From positions 1,364,001-1,428,000 of the forward strand of contig NC_058137.1 of assembly GCF_011075055.1 (NCBI RefSeq): a DNA stretch of 64,000 nt, given 5' to 3'. This DNA is from Mangifera indica (Eukaryota > Streptophyta > Magnoliopsida > Sapindales > Anacardiaceae). Under the pieces are notes generated by a model. It did no database searches, was not told the DNA's origin, and worked only from the letters and a program-made list of their open reading frames with translations. The position numbers were made by a program, and so were the translations under genes. Positions 18,201-30,843 of this stretch are shown piece after piece. Within the stretch, counting starts at the first letter, position 1. Every line of letters begins with the position of its first letter.

Positions 18201-19711
18201 AGTTTCACCAATATATATTTATATTATAGAAGATAAATTATTGAGGCATTAAAAAAAAAAAAAAATTGTCTGCATTTGTGAGGTTTTGAGGGGATGGGCC
18301 ATGGGTTCACGGTTTTAATTTTTCCAACAGAGAAGAAACAAAACCTGTTGGAATAAATCCAGTTTTAATTTAGTTTTGTTCTACCGTGGGCCGTCCTTTA
18401 ATTTTTTTTTTTAAATATTTTTTTGGAGTTAGAGCATCCTTTAAGATAAAACTAATCACGTCAAATAAGTTAAACTTCAAGTTCAATAATTAATCACATA
18501 ATTATTAAATTGAATAAGTTAAAAATATAATTTTAAAATATCACAAATAACTGAAATCTCTTTTTTTACTTCACAAATTATTCTTTAAAAACCTATTCTT
18601 TGATTTTGAACTTGAAGGATTTCATTTCATAATCCTCCGTGCAGCTGCAGCTGCAGCACCATCACCATGTCCATGGGCGTTTCAGGCTACAAATTTGCAT
18701 GAACTCTGAAAACGATGTACTTTTTTTTCAATTTAGTCGCAACTATTTCGAGCTGACCCGTTGGATACGTTTGTTGTGGGGTTTAAGAAAAATCCAGTGC
18801 CAAAAACAATAGGCCAGACAAATCCATAGATTTATGATTTTGCCAAGTGAATCAATCTCCAACGGCTAAACTACAGGAAATTTATCATCAATTTCATCCA
18901 AGTTTAATTTCCACTATGCCGGTAGTGGACTGGGCTCAATTAGGCTCCTCCAAGACATTTGAAATTATTTGTGTCACTATTAAACTCAGATAAATTTGAT
19001 CTTAGGAAAGCTAAATTTAGGATAGTTCAAGTGAATCCATAATGTCTAATTTAAATTTTTTTGATCTAGTGCATATAATGTGAAATAATATTGTTAATGG
19101 GATAAACAATATCACTAAATAAACAAACAAATAAATGATGAAATCAAACTATAAAATTGAAACTCTAACTCAAAATCAATTTATTTGAGACAATACGTGG
19201 ATTTACGACAAACCACCTCGGATCCACCCCTTCTATTAAATATATTTTTGTATTATTAATTCTATATCATAGCTTTCTTTCCTCAAATGAACAGAGGATA
19301 ACAGTAGATTATCATTTCATACCAAGTAGCTTGATTCTTTTCTATATTATATCACTGTCAAATTAAAGTTTTCAAATTAATCTATCCAAAATGATTAAAA
19401 ATCCAAGTGTAAAAACCTAATCCTGAAGATTTCTTAATAAACGAGCACGAATTAAAGTAGTATATATAACTCGTCACACACTCAGTAAAACTTTGTATGG
19501 GCATCCATATTCAACAGTCTCCAGTCAATTTTATTGGACGCATCCCTCCAACAGTCAACAAGCAAATCCCATATGTTCCCTTGTACCTTCTTCGAGCCTT
19601 TCGTCATCATAATCATTTTATTGTGTCTAATTCATATTAAGAGTTCCTTAAACATTGTTTCATCATTTTGGCTTAAGATTCCTTCTAATAATTCCAATAT
19701 CTTCCACCCTA

Positions 19712-19762
19712 AAGCTATTATCCATGGGAATAATAGCTTGGTTATTATCCATGGGAATAATT
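19712..19762. repeat. Repeated near-palindrome around CCATGG
   Basis: ATTATCCATGGGAATAAT occurs twice within 51 bp, and the first copy is flanked by AAGCT/AGCTT so that it reads almost the same on both strands. It could be the tip of a decayed inverted-repeat element. No function is assigned. Confidence 0.5.
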
Positions 19763-20931
19763 CTTTCAGTGCCCAAACTCTTGTTCTTTCCAAGATTCTA
19801 ATCATCACTCCCAAGTAAAATATATCTTGTTTCTATCTCGCTTGTAGTATTGATATCTCTTCATTTTTTTTCCTCGTTAACTGGATATTCTTTTCTGCTG
19901 CTTACTACGTAAGCATCTTGTTTCATGCAATTTCAAATAGATTCAACATAATAATGAAGGTAGCACTTCAATTCTTGGAGTTGGGGATATAAATATACAT
20001 ATACATATACATACAAATATGCATTTTCAAGAAAAAAAACTGTATAGGTAAGATATTCAGCCTGAATTTTGTAGAGAAGACAAACAGTTGGATTACCTTC
20101 TGGCTCTTATCTGCATTACAACAACTGCCAACTTGTTAATTAATTTCCCACTTGCAGCATAAGTGTGAAATTGATTGACACATTTCTTCATCAGTTTTCT
20201 TGAATTGATCTCCTTTGATTTGATTATGAAACGCTGGTACCGCTGAATCTCTCCCACAAAACTAGCAGCGGCTTACTTGTTTCGTAGTTGGAGAAATATT
20301 TTAATAATAATCAATCCATGTTATAGTGATTAAGCTGCTACCCGCATGCATTGACGGCCCCAATGCTTTTTTATTGATATATAATTTACCAAATCATAAA
20401 AAGTTGCTTCTTATTATATGATCGCGAGCCAATTGCAAGTATTTTTCTCTCTCGAGATTTGTTTGATTAGTAAATTTTATATGCTTCTATCCATATGAAA
20501 TGACAAAACAAACAGAACTGGAATTGATTTGTGCCTGTTATGCAATATATTGACCCCCTTAATTAGTCTCCAAAGGAAAAATCTCAGAACCAGACAGATA
20601 GAGAATGTTACAATATGGTATCAGTCATTGATGTTCAAATTTACTAAATTGGTGAATTATTCTATTAGAGCTTCGACTGATTGCTAGGAAACCCAACAAT
20701 TTGAAGGGTATACATTCATTGTGTATGAAATCGAAGGAAGAAAATTACAAACTGGCTAAATATTTATATATATGTAGATATCAATAATGGTTCTAGATTG
20801 AACAGATAACTTAATTACTTCTTAAAAGCACTCAATCTTCCCTTCATTGTAACACATTTTTGAATTCACAGGGAAGAAGATTTAGAAGATGAAGCTAAAC
20901 TCGATGTAACACACTTGCCCATTAATGGCTT

Positions 20932-22146
20932 TCACTCCTGTAAATTATTGATAGCCTGCAATACGGCTTGTTCCACAACCTGAGCATCCAAGCCCTCGGC
21001 GTGCCCTTTAGAATTCTGCAAAATCCAAGAGCCTTGTTTAACCATTGAAAGAGTACACAGGATAAACAAATTCAGTGAATATATACAGAGAGAGTTTCCA
21101 GGGCATGCAAAACAGATACGAATAAAAAGATTTTTTTATTTTTATGAAAAATAAAACCTGTTCTAATGCTAACCACACATTATTGTGTCAGTGCCTGTGA
21201 TCAAAGTCCGAAATATGTGGTTCAAAACTTGAAAGTACAATTAATAATATGCAAATGTACCCTCTATGATTACAAATTTACAACTAGCAAGCTGGGAACA
21301 TGTGAAAATTTCACTTGGAAATTTCAAAAGTTGAAAGAAAGCTGGTTGCTTACGTCTCCTTCAAACATAGCTTCTAGTTGGAAACTGTCAGTACAAGAAA
21401 CCCTAGCATCAAGCACTTCAAGTCCAAGTTTCTCAAAGGCTTCCAGTATGGAAACGAGTAAGTTTGGGGAATTCTTTTCTGAGTACACATTAATTAGGAA
21501 ACCCTTTTCTAGGGCTTCAACTGTAACCTGCTGATGAAGTACAACAGTAGAATAAATGTTAGTTAGTACTTTGTAATCTGGTCATTATATGGAAGCCTAA
21601 ACAAAATCAGAAGAAATAAGGATGAGATTGTAGTTAATTTGCACCACAGGCAATGAATTTTGGACAGTCGACATTTCTGAGGTCCCGATCTCTTGGTTCA
21701 GACTTTCCACTTTTTGCTTCAGCTCCTCTATATACTCGGTTGCATCTACTACGATTGAGGTTTTGTTCAGCTGCCAAACAAGAAAATTCAAAAAGGAAAA
21801 AAAAAACAGAATCATCATTAATCAAATAACTAAAACAAGTTATATATAGTTGATCCCAGGTCGTACCATCAACTTTCTAGAAAGTTTTCACTTTCAGAGT
21901 CAAATTCTTGATGGAGTACTACCCATAATCTATTTAAAAAGGGAACCCTTTTTTTATTTCATTTCCATTATTTATATTATCAGTAGATGGATTGCCCTAG
22001 GGTTTATATGGAGAGAGATACACATAGAAATAGAAGAAAACCCCGTAAAGTAGAAAATTAGGGTTATTTACAGCAGTAGATTTGGTAACATCACGAAGCT
22101 GCATCAATTTCTCATGTAAAGCAGATTTCTTTTGCCTTGAAGACAT
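20932..22146 (-). CDS. HLH/ACT-like transcription regulator (AT3G56220/AT2G40435 type)
   Basis: Small nuclear-regulator-like protein of 152 residues. Exons on the minus strand are 22146-22072, 21770-21645, 21527-21354 and 21015-20932, all with GT-AG borders and correct phase. Residues 1-55 (MSSRQKKSALHEKL..., then DATEYIEELKQKVESLN) form a helix-loop-helix with a short, incomplete basic part. Residues 68-125 (VTVEALEKGFLINV..., LEAFEKLGLEVLDARVSCT) form the ACT-like domain found C-terminal in many plant bHLH factors. The overall plan and length match the small Arabidopsis proteins named. With so short a basic region it may not bind DNA by itself and could act as a dimerising partner; this is inference. 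The start is the first ATG in frame; an upstream open stretch has no ATG. Confidence 0.88.
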
Positions 22147-23569
22147 GCTTTCTGCCTCTACATCTCCCGGCTGATCTTTCACTCACCTTTTATTTTCCAG
22201 CTTTAGGGGCTTTTACGGAAGACGAGCACAAGAACTGAAATGATATCTTTGTTTGTTTCCTGCATGAGTGCCTCCGTTTCCTCACAAGATAATATTATTG
22301 ATTATAGTAAATTTACAAAATTGGCCTCATCACTTTCAGTCTCGGATTCAACACGTGATCAGCATAGCAGCATGATTGATCTTAGAACAATGTTGAAAAT
22401 GTGATGCTTATTGGCCATATGGACAAGAGCTAGTTAGATCCTAATTGAGTTCGTATAAAGTCTAGTTGAATGAAATTTGATTTTAAAAGTTAAATTTTTA
22501 ATTTATTAGTTGAAGTCTAAACTATACTTTAAAAATAATTTATCTTTAATTTGATGTAATTTAGCTCAAATTCAAATACTTAAATTGGTTTAAATTCAAT
22601 TCATTTATAAAAATAAATCTAATTTTTGACTCGAACTTGATTTATTCAATCGAAATTTAAACAACTTGCACCAAATCCCATCCTAATTTTCCATTAAAAG
22701 GCCCATTAACAGTATGATTGATCATAACATACAGAAAATTTATCACTTTCATGTGAAAAATATTATATATGACGATATCAAAAGTCAACGAGGCAGACTA
22801 ATATAATGTTGAGCTGTTACTTCCTAACTTTACCAATTAATTTAAGATTTTAATATGAAACAATAATTTCAATATGGTATTAAACTAAAATGTGAAATCC
22901 GAATCATCACATTTAATTAGATACAAATAATTATATAAAAAAACAAATTCATATGAGATTAATATATACTTTCATCTACTAATTACATTATCTTTTTTAT
23001 ATAAATTTAATTTTTACTGGTTTATCAATGGAAATTAACAAACCGCAAATATTGACGATCAAATTTGTGTTAATGAGTAAAAAAGCCTACTGAAGTTTGT
23101 AGTAAGATAAGAAAACGAGAAAGTGTGCAAAAGGGATAACTTAAATGACAAAAAAGGTGCCGAGGTGGTGTTGTCAAAGCAAGAGAGTATAGATTTTCAA
23201 AATATCAAAGCTAAGTTTTTGATTTATATTTGTGAAACCAATTATTAAATCTAAATTCAAAATTTTATCTATTTGGTGTGGTGATTGAAACCTAAAAGCT
23301 ACGGTTCCACTAAGTAAGAGATTATGAAATGAGAAGGTGCAGGGGCGTTTAGGTATATCGAATGAGGATTGAAGCAGGTGAAGGTGAAACTGAAATATAA
23401 AAGGGTGACGGCGCGCGAGAGAGAGAGAGATAATACAATTCCCCGTGAGCAAGAGCGTTAGAATTGTTAATTTTGGGGGGACTGAACTGACAGCTAAACA
23501 AAACTTGACGCTTCCTTGACTTCTGTCGATATATGCCTCTCTAGAATTTGTTCCATCTCTTCTCTCTTA

Positions 23570-23680
23570 TCACGAGACCACATTCTTTCACTTAAACGCC
23601 TTCCTACAACTTAATAATTTTACCACCAGTCTCCGCCATCTCTCCACCAGTCCTTTCCTACTTTTCTTCCCGAAAAATGG
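23570..23680 (+). other. Possible leader exon of an unidentified transcript
   Basis: A pyrimidine-rich, less AT-biased leader (TCTCCGCCATCTCTCCACC) ends in AAAAATGG directly followed by the strong donor GTAAGAACTT at 23681. A candidate acceptor TTTTGCAG lies at about 25589-25596, but joining it gives a stop after a few codons. This may be a non-coding transcript, a decayed gene, or chance. No family is recognised. Confidence 0.25.
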
Positions 23681-26396
23681 GTAAGAACTTTGGACAGTAA
23701 ACATTTCAGTTTTTGTGTATCATATCGGTATCCCATTACGTGATTAAACATCTTACTATTGATTCTTTTGTTTGTTAAATCTGTTTCTTCAAGTCTTCAC
23801 ATACTTAGCGATTGTTTTGAGACTCACCAAATATAGATGCTGGTGCTTTCTAGGAATTAGGTGTGCATTTTGCCGATTACTAATCATGCTTCTTCGGATT
23901 AATTGCTGTCTCGTTGAAGAGATTTGACAAGAGCGTTGTCATTTTCGACACCTAACAAAGCAATTAATGTAGGAGATATTGTTAAGATTAGAGTTAATAA
24001 AGCTTGGGAAATAATGTCCTTTATTCATAATCATTTTATCTCATGTTTTATGGTATGTATGCAGGCATACATACACACACAGGCAAACGTGTATAGAAGG
24101 TATTTAATTATTATTTTTACTAAGAAAAAGGATATTCATATCTAAATTTACTTAGAAAAAATTGTCTTTATTCCCCACAAACAAATCTCTGTTTGTACCC
24201 TATTCACATGTGTGCTCTTTAATCATCAGAACAAAACAATTCACCACATAAACAGACTGCTCCTCCGACTTTGTCTTATTGCTCCTGGCTTGATATGCAC
24301 CTTATTAGAACCATATTTTAAAAATTAATTGTTAAGATTCGAGAATCTAAAGTTATATTAACCCCCTATATTTTTTTTATGTGAAATCTAAATCTCAGAT
24401 TTTGTATTTAAAATTATAATATATCATCACGCTTTATAGTTTTAGTGTCCATGCATGAGCAGGTTGCTTGTGTGTTAGCTTCTTACCACCCTCAGTATCC
24501 ACACGGGCTAGTTGTATTCTAACTCCTTACCAACTTTGGTCAAACAATGCATTATCAAAGTTACCACTTATGTTATATGATTACAATTGAAACAAGTGAT
24601 AATGACTCTAATATCAAGATATATAAATCTTACATTAATAATTTATATTTTTTAATATAGAATTCAAATCTTATATTTGACATTCGCAATCCTAACGTAC
24701 TCTCCTCAATTAATATTACAGGAGTTATTACTATGTGTTCTTGCTATAATTTTTTTATTTTATTTCCCTTAAATTAATTTATAACACTCTGATATGCATT
24801 AATAATTTATTAACGTCACTATTAGGATCTTGAGATTATCAGTAATGATAGCTAATTGAATATTTAGCATTGTTAAACTTCACAAACGTCGAGTAATAAT
24901 AAATTTTTCTTCCTACTTTTGCGAGCAAGAAAGATGGCCCCCATGGAAAGCATTATTCTGTGACGTCACATACGTGTTCTCTTACTTTCTTGATAGAGAG
25001 ATAGTCTTGGTGTAATGATGAAAGTTTGGCTTGGCTGCTGTAAAGTTGATCATTTACTTTGTTTTTTCCCTAGACGAAACTCTAAATCTTGTCATTGGCT
25101 GGATGAATTGGTTGACGATTGGACAACTTTGGTCTTGGAAATTCGATAACAGTCTAATTCCACCGCCTGTTATTTGAAGGTGGCTTCGAGCTTATCAGCA
25201 TATCAATTATAGTCCTAAAGAAAAGTATTCGAGAAACTCGATTTAAAAAAAATCGGACTCCAACTCTATTCGACTTATCCCTCTGTTTATCTTACACCTC
25301 TGTTTAAGTACTGCACTTAACGAAGAACCGTCATGTGTATTACATGTTAAAGCTTTATACGTCACATTTGTCCTTGCCATGTTGCATAGGGAAAAGTGAT
25401 GCATACTGTTGGTGCCTTGCTGATCTGTAGACCATTTTTTTTCTCATTATTATGTGCAAAAAAATATATATATACAGTAAGAGGATGCATGATTGAATGT
25501 CCAATCAGACAATACGGATGTTGCTAAACAGTGCTAATTTGGAAAGGTGTCTCGTGACAAAACCTTTGTTTTTACTTGAATTCATTGCTTTTGCAGAAAA
25601 TGGGTTATGAGTTCATTTATGTTATGCCATCTGCATCAAGCTGATCACATAACGCGATTATTTCAAATGCTATGGAGACAGCATATATTCTATCAGGAAA
25701 TCAAATTGTACTTGAAATCCCACCAGAGATAACACATGCGTTGATGCTGGTAATGTTTATAGTCAAAGTTTATAGGCTTTTTGTTATCGTATTTGGGCTG
25801 CAACACAAGAGCCTCCTCTTGACAAGACTTTTCACTCAAATCGTACACCACATAATCTATCAAGAAAATTCATGAAGAATTGGACTTAATCTTCATATCC
25901 ATGGTTGAAAATGCAAACCCTAAAAGGAAATCAAAATATATTTGTTTGGTTAATTTCATGGTGCTAAAATGGTGAACCCTGATAAGGGCTTTTAAGCTTT
26001 TGTGTTTGGTGTCCTGTATGTAACATTGGTAACTAGGCATAAATTCAAGCTGACATAAGCCTCAACAAAGTTTAACAGGAGCTCAGTTCAAATCTAAGAA
26101 ATCCAATTTGAGTTGATAAATGTATTGAAAAAAAAATTATCAAATATGGAAAAAAAAAATTATTGGAAAGATAAAATTAAAGTCATAAATATGTTGATTA
26201 CTCGCTCAAATTAAGTCAAAATGCGGCTATCTCAATTCAAATTTGATCCATTTAAATTAAATATCAAACTAATTCAATTGGAAAACACTCAAATTTACTC
26301 TTAAGAATTGATTGTATGTCTGCAATCAGCTACAGGGTATTGTCGTGGGGTCTTTGAATGTATGACAACTGATGTACAGGAGCGTGTTCTTGTGAC

Positions 26397-26636
26397 GTGA
26401 GACTTGGTGACATTAAGGTTCACGGGCTGTGTTTTGATTTGAAAATAGAACAATTTGATTGGAAATATATGCAGGAAGAGAAAGAAAGCTCATGGAGTAT
26501 ACATTTTGTACAGAAGTTGTCTCAATCTCAATTCCTCACATGTTGGGATGCCCATCAAATTTCATCCACTGATGAAAACAAACTACACAGCATGATAGCC
26601 GTTGGATCTCTTAACGGGATCATCTATATGTAGGCC
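26397..26636 (+). other. Unidentified 79-codon open frame
   Basis: An open frame runs to TAG at 26634-26636 with fairly balanced composition compared with its surroundings (DFEQFDWKY-like and CWDAHQISS segments). It has no ATG at its left end, no recognisable domain and no neighbour that explains it. It could be a decayed gene exon or chance. Confidence 0.15.
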
Positions 26637-28239
26637 CACTGGACAGCTAGCTATGACTATCAAAATCAATTACTTTAAACTAATAATCCCCCACAAAATA
26701 GGAGAAAGAGTCTTTATTTCAAGATCATGCTGCTGCTGCAATGCACTGTGTCTCAAATATCAATCAATCAGTGAGTGAAACGACAGCGTACCCACCATTA
26801 ATGAACTTACCATCCCTTTTTATGGATATATACATTGAAGCAGCCAGGCGGAATCACTGCTACTTTGAGTTAATTGGACTATTTTGTTTTAGTAAACAGT
26901 TATTGTAGAAAATAATAATAAAAAGAAAGAAAATTATTCAAAAAAGAAGGATAAAAATTATTGGTGAGATGTGTTCTAAATTAAAATTAATCTCAAACCG
27001 AACTCAAACTGGATGAACAAATCCTTTTTTAACACGAATTTAACTTGTTTAAATCAAACGCTGCACTGAGTACAGTCGAATCCACCACTAAATTAGTATG
27101 GCTAGTTATTGTCACTTTAGATTCCTCTTCATAATAAAGATTCCTACGCACCCTGATCCTCTTTTCACTCCGAATGGCGTGGGGGGTCAAATTTGATGAT
27201 CCAAAAGCCCATGAACTTTTTGTAACATTGTCCCACATGGAATGAGTCTAGGCTTAATTGGAAGCCCATGAAAGAGGCCTAAAATGGATGGACTCAACTT
27301 ACCCACCAATTTTTAATGAAATTTTGTTTTCACAATTTTTATTTTAATAAATTTTAACTACATTTATATTCTATCTTATGGTCTTGTAACTTTTGTTTTA
27401 ATTTTTAGTATTTATTTAGTACATAAACTGTAAGTATTAATTTTTTAATGCATTAAAATAAGTTTTTAAATTTCTACTATTTCTTTGTTTGATGCAAATT
27501 TATTACTGAAATTACAAAGCGAGTAATTTCATAAGGAGATGAATCTGAAAAAGAAAATTTTTAAATTTGACCCAAAAAAACATAATTAACTATGAAATTT
27601 GAAAATAAAAAGTAAACAAAAACCTTAATTAATCCTAATTAAACAGGGTTATTTTTTGTAATAAATTGGGTTTAAAGAGATTTTTTTTTTAAATACAATA
27701 AAGGTATATTTAACCATCAACAATTCTAATCAAATTGACATGGGCTAAAAATCACTTGTAATGTGTTATTTCGATATTATTCAAGATTAGATTTGATTTG
27801 GATCGAACCAAGAACAAGACTCGCATAAGATCATCTCAAATTTATAATAATCAGTTTGAGATTTATTTCTAAAAATAATCTATTTTCGATTTAATTCAAA
27901 TCAGTTTAAATTTGACTCTTTTAATATGAGCTTGAATATTTTGGATTAAAGCTAACCCTAAACTAAACTTATTACAAACCTAAAAATTATAATTAAATAT
28001 AGTTTATTTGCCAATTGGTAATTTGGTATATATTATACTTTTCCAACCTATGGCAGGCTTTTCCGAATTGGGACCCTTGGTAATTAATTAGTCACAACTT
28101 AATTCGTGGACAACAAACAGTAGCTCTTCATCTTATTTTCATAGACCTCTAATAACACATAATCTATGCTCTTCATGATGCTGGCTTGTTCAACAGGCCA
28201 AATTATATCATTTTCCGTGCTTTTTTTTCACTTTTCACA

Positions 28240-28560
28240 GTGGGAAGTGAAGACGGGTTGTCGTTTTTAGGTGTTCGTTAAGATTGCACGCGGAGAGAAT
28301 GACTGAACCCATTTGTCCCACATCGAAAAGTTGCCAGATACACAGAGATCGTGCAGTGATAAAGATTATGCGCCCGTGTGAAGTAATGAACCTTTCACTT
28401 TCGTCTCCTTAAGAAAGCCAGAACGTGCGCTTCTGAGCTCAATTCGCTCCATTTTGTCCTTTACTTTGCTCGAAATTGCGCCCACTGGGGCTGATGATTT
28501 GGTGTTAGCTGAATGTGTCCCACTCCAGGTTGAATGGAGTAACAAATTCACGCTTTTAAG
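28240..28560. other. Less AT-rich island with a snRNA-type upstream element motif
   Basis: About 300 bp of mixed composition stands out inside AT-rich DNA. GTCCCACATCG at 28315-28325 equals the consensus of the upstream sequence element of plant snRNA genes. No convincing TATA follows at the distance expected for Pol III or Pol II snRNA genes, and I do not recognise any known snRNA in the next 200 bp. Open frames exist on both strands, none with an ATG at its start. It may be an inserted organellar or gene fragment. Confidence 0.3.
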
Positions 28561-29339
28561 TTGTAAGCAACAAAAATTTTACTCCTGGTTCACTTTCCCA
28601 CTAAATCTGATTGATTATTATAAAAACAATTGTTTTATTCTTTTATTAAAATTATAAAATTATTATAAATATTTATTGTAAATATCAAATTATCAATATA
28701 TTATTTTATTTTTATTTTTATTTTTAATATTTATATATTAAAAAATGAAAATATTAACTAATTTCAAAATATTGTGTTTTAATTTTTTTAATATAATTAT
28801 CATTTTTAAAACTATTAAATAATATATAAAAATTTTAAAAATTTCAAAATATCCTAACTTTGTTAAATTTCTAAAAAAATAATTGATATATCTCTTATAT
28901 TTTCAAAAATTATAATTTGTCCCTAAACATTTGAAAAGGAAAAATAAAATAATAAGAGAGAAAATTAAAAAATGAGGAAGAAAATAGACAATAGAAAGAA
29001 ACAAAAGGAAAAAAAGAAACTAGAAAATTCTATACAAAATAACTTTTTTATTCTTTATTTTAACAAAATTTATTAATGAAAATGAAGGACTGATAAGAAC
29101 TTGACTTTTTTATTCTTAGAATTTGTCCTTTCAGTAAATCCTAGGTGGGAAATAGTTTTTTGGCCTAGCTGAATCGTTTTTTTTTTTTTTTTTTTGCGCA
29201 CATAATTAGGACTTTATGAGAAAATTTATTAAGCTAATAAATGTTTTCTATGAACATCAGTATATAGAAAACAAACAAAAAAATGTTTTCTGATCTCTGT
29301 AAATAACCAAAAAACCAGAAACAGATAAATCACAGTGCG

Positions 29340-30843
29340 TCAAGAAGTGGTGTTGTCAGTAGCCATTAACTTTTTTCTCCTCCTCTGAACCAAATAATAA
29401 GCCAGCCCTCCAAAAAGAAGCAAAATAATCAAACCATCAACCACTCCCACCAAGATTATGACCCACTTTTGCAAATCTGGCTTACCACCATGGCTTGTCC
29501 ATGTCCCCTTCGGAACCTTTACCATATAACTCAATCCATTTCCCCTCTCAATTTGCTTCACCCCAATAACCACTCCATAAAGTCTGCATTCTGCTGAATC
29601 AGAAGAGTACAATGCAGCAACACATTCACAGTCATCTATGCACAAATCTGAACATAAATCCTTACTAACATTGACCCTTTTCTGAGCATTTTTTAGTACA
29701 CTAGTAACCCCGTGAAGTTCAAGCATTTCAGCCTTTTCTCTTCCACGTAACACTTCTCTAGGAGCTCCTTCACCACACCCAGAATTAACTTTATCCAACA
29801 AATGAATCGAAGAGCAAGTATTTGAGAAAGTACATATGGCACAAGGTTTACACGCCAGGGGAAGATCACAAGTGTTGTTAATTGCTTGAAATGCTGCCTT
29901 AAAGCTATGCTCATCTTCAGAGTAATAATAGAGTCCTAAATTTCCTGTTTTGTTTCCCAATGCTAAAAATCTCAGGGGGTCTAGCTGTGAAGAAAAGATC
30001 TGGGCCATTTTTTTAGCTTTTTCACTGTAAATCTCTAAGCCTTTTGAACCCAAAACAATATAAGTGATGTTTCTGTTCTTGGAGGGCTTAAATTCCCAGT
30101 AAGAATAGTTAGAATTACCTGAGTACAGGTATAAAGCAAGTTTGTCATGCTGAATTTCAAACGTGTAGATTTCTGTTGAGTTGGTGGGGAAAGAAGTTAA
30201 GCGAGTGGCCACATTTAAGCTCTGCCCCCAGAGCATTACATTAGTTGGAAAATTGAAACTTTGCCACTTTATAAAATTCAATGCATCCAAGAGAACTAAA
30301 TTGCCCGTCTTTAAAATCTGCAATCTCTGCATAGGATGGAAGAAACAAGAGAAAATCATATACTATGAGAAAAATGACGAGTTTTTTCATGCTTAATTAA
30401 TCTGTAGTTACCTCCACACCTTGTCTTGAAGTCCCTGATCGCCAGCCAACTCGATTCTTTGGACCTTTTAACTGTAAATCTCCATCTTGTGTGAGCTCCA
30501 GAACACATTTTTCTGAAACATAAAACTGTGAATAATGCCCAGAGTTCCACACCTTAACATCTCCAAGAAAAACCTCTAAAGAACAAGAGAATTTCCCATT
30601 AACAGCTTCAACGCTCAATGCAGCTTTAAAATTTGGTGCCATTTGATTAGTCTCCATTAGAAAAGCTCTCCCAATAAATCCTACACTATATTCAACGGGC
30701 ACAGCAAGTGTCAACCTGTATCCATTATAAATATCTGATTTACAGTAGCCATGATGAAAACTCAACGATAAAACAATAATAAACCCAAACAAGAAGACTG
30801 AACATAAACTTGGGTTTTTCCGGCAGGTGGGTTCGCCGTGCAT
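29340..30843 (-). CDS. Lectin/PAN-domain single-pass membrane protein (At5g03700-like), no kinase
   Basis: Two exons on the minus strand, 30843-30412 and 30326-29340, give 472 residues. A hydrophobic signal sequence lies at about 15-35. A B-type (bulb) lectin-like region follows to about residue 180, ending in LKTGNLVLLDALNFIKWQSF. A Cys-rich segment is at 297-315 and a PAN/apple domain with CSDLCIDDCECVA at about 344-415. One membrane helix at about 432-457 is followed by the stop-transfer QRRRKK and only some 15 residues. It has the ectodomain layout of G-type lectin receptor kinases but lacks the kinase, as does Arabidopsis At5g03700. A plasma-membrane role in carbohydrate or ligand binding is inferred from the domains; the ligand is unknown. 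The start is the first ATG that gives the signal peptide. The intron is 85 bp, GT-AG. Confidence 0.92.

Larger units (their letters stand above)
14991..20931. other. AT-rich spacer without supported genes
   Basis: No conserved protein or RNA gene is visible over these ~6 kb. Besides the MITE above there is a second AT-rich inverted structure at about 17620-17790, long A and T homopolymers (for example 17259-17272), a small CAGT repeat at 15704-15717, and a short near-palindrome repeated at 19712-19762. Open frames here are short and look accidental. Confidence 0.6.
22147..29339. other. Long spacer, few supportable features
   Basis: This is mostly AT-rich, non-coding sequence. A GA repeat lies at 23418-23431 and AT-rich low-complexity sequence at 28600-29010. 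A relic-looking block at about 27160-27310 contains TTGTCCCACATGGAATGAG and AAGCCCATGAAAGAGGCC, wording common in dispersed plant repeats. Candidate sites at 23570-23680, 25672-25750, 26397-26636 and 28240-28560 are listed separately or as findings. No complete gene is supported. Confidence 0.5.

Noticed and set aside
19534..19818. 94-codon plus-strand frame
   Set aside because: It has no ATG at its start and runs through a repeated near-palindrome; no family.
28315..28560. snRNA or snoRNA gene after the USE motif
   Set aside because: There is no TATA at the needed spacing, and the following sequence does not match the plant U1-U6, U11/U12 or U3 RNAs that I know.
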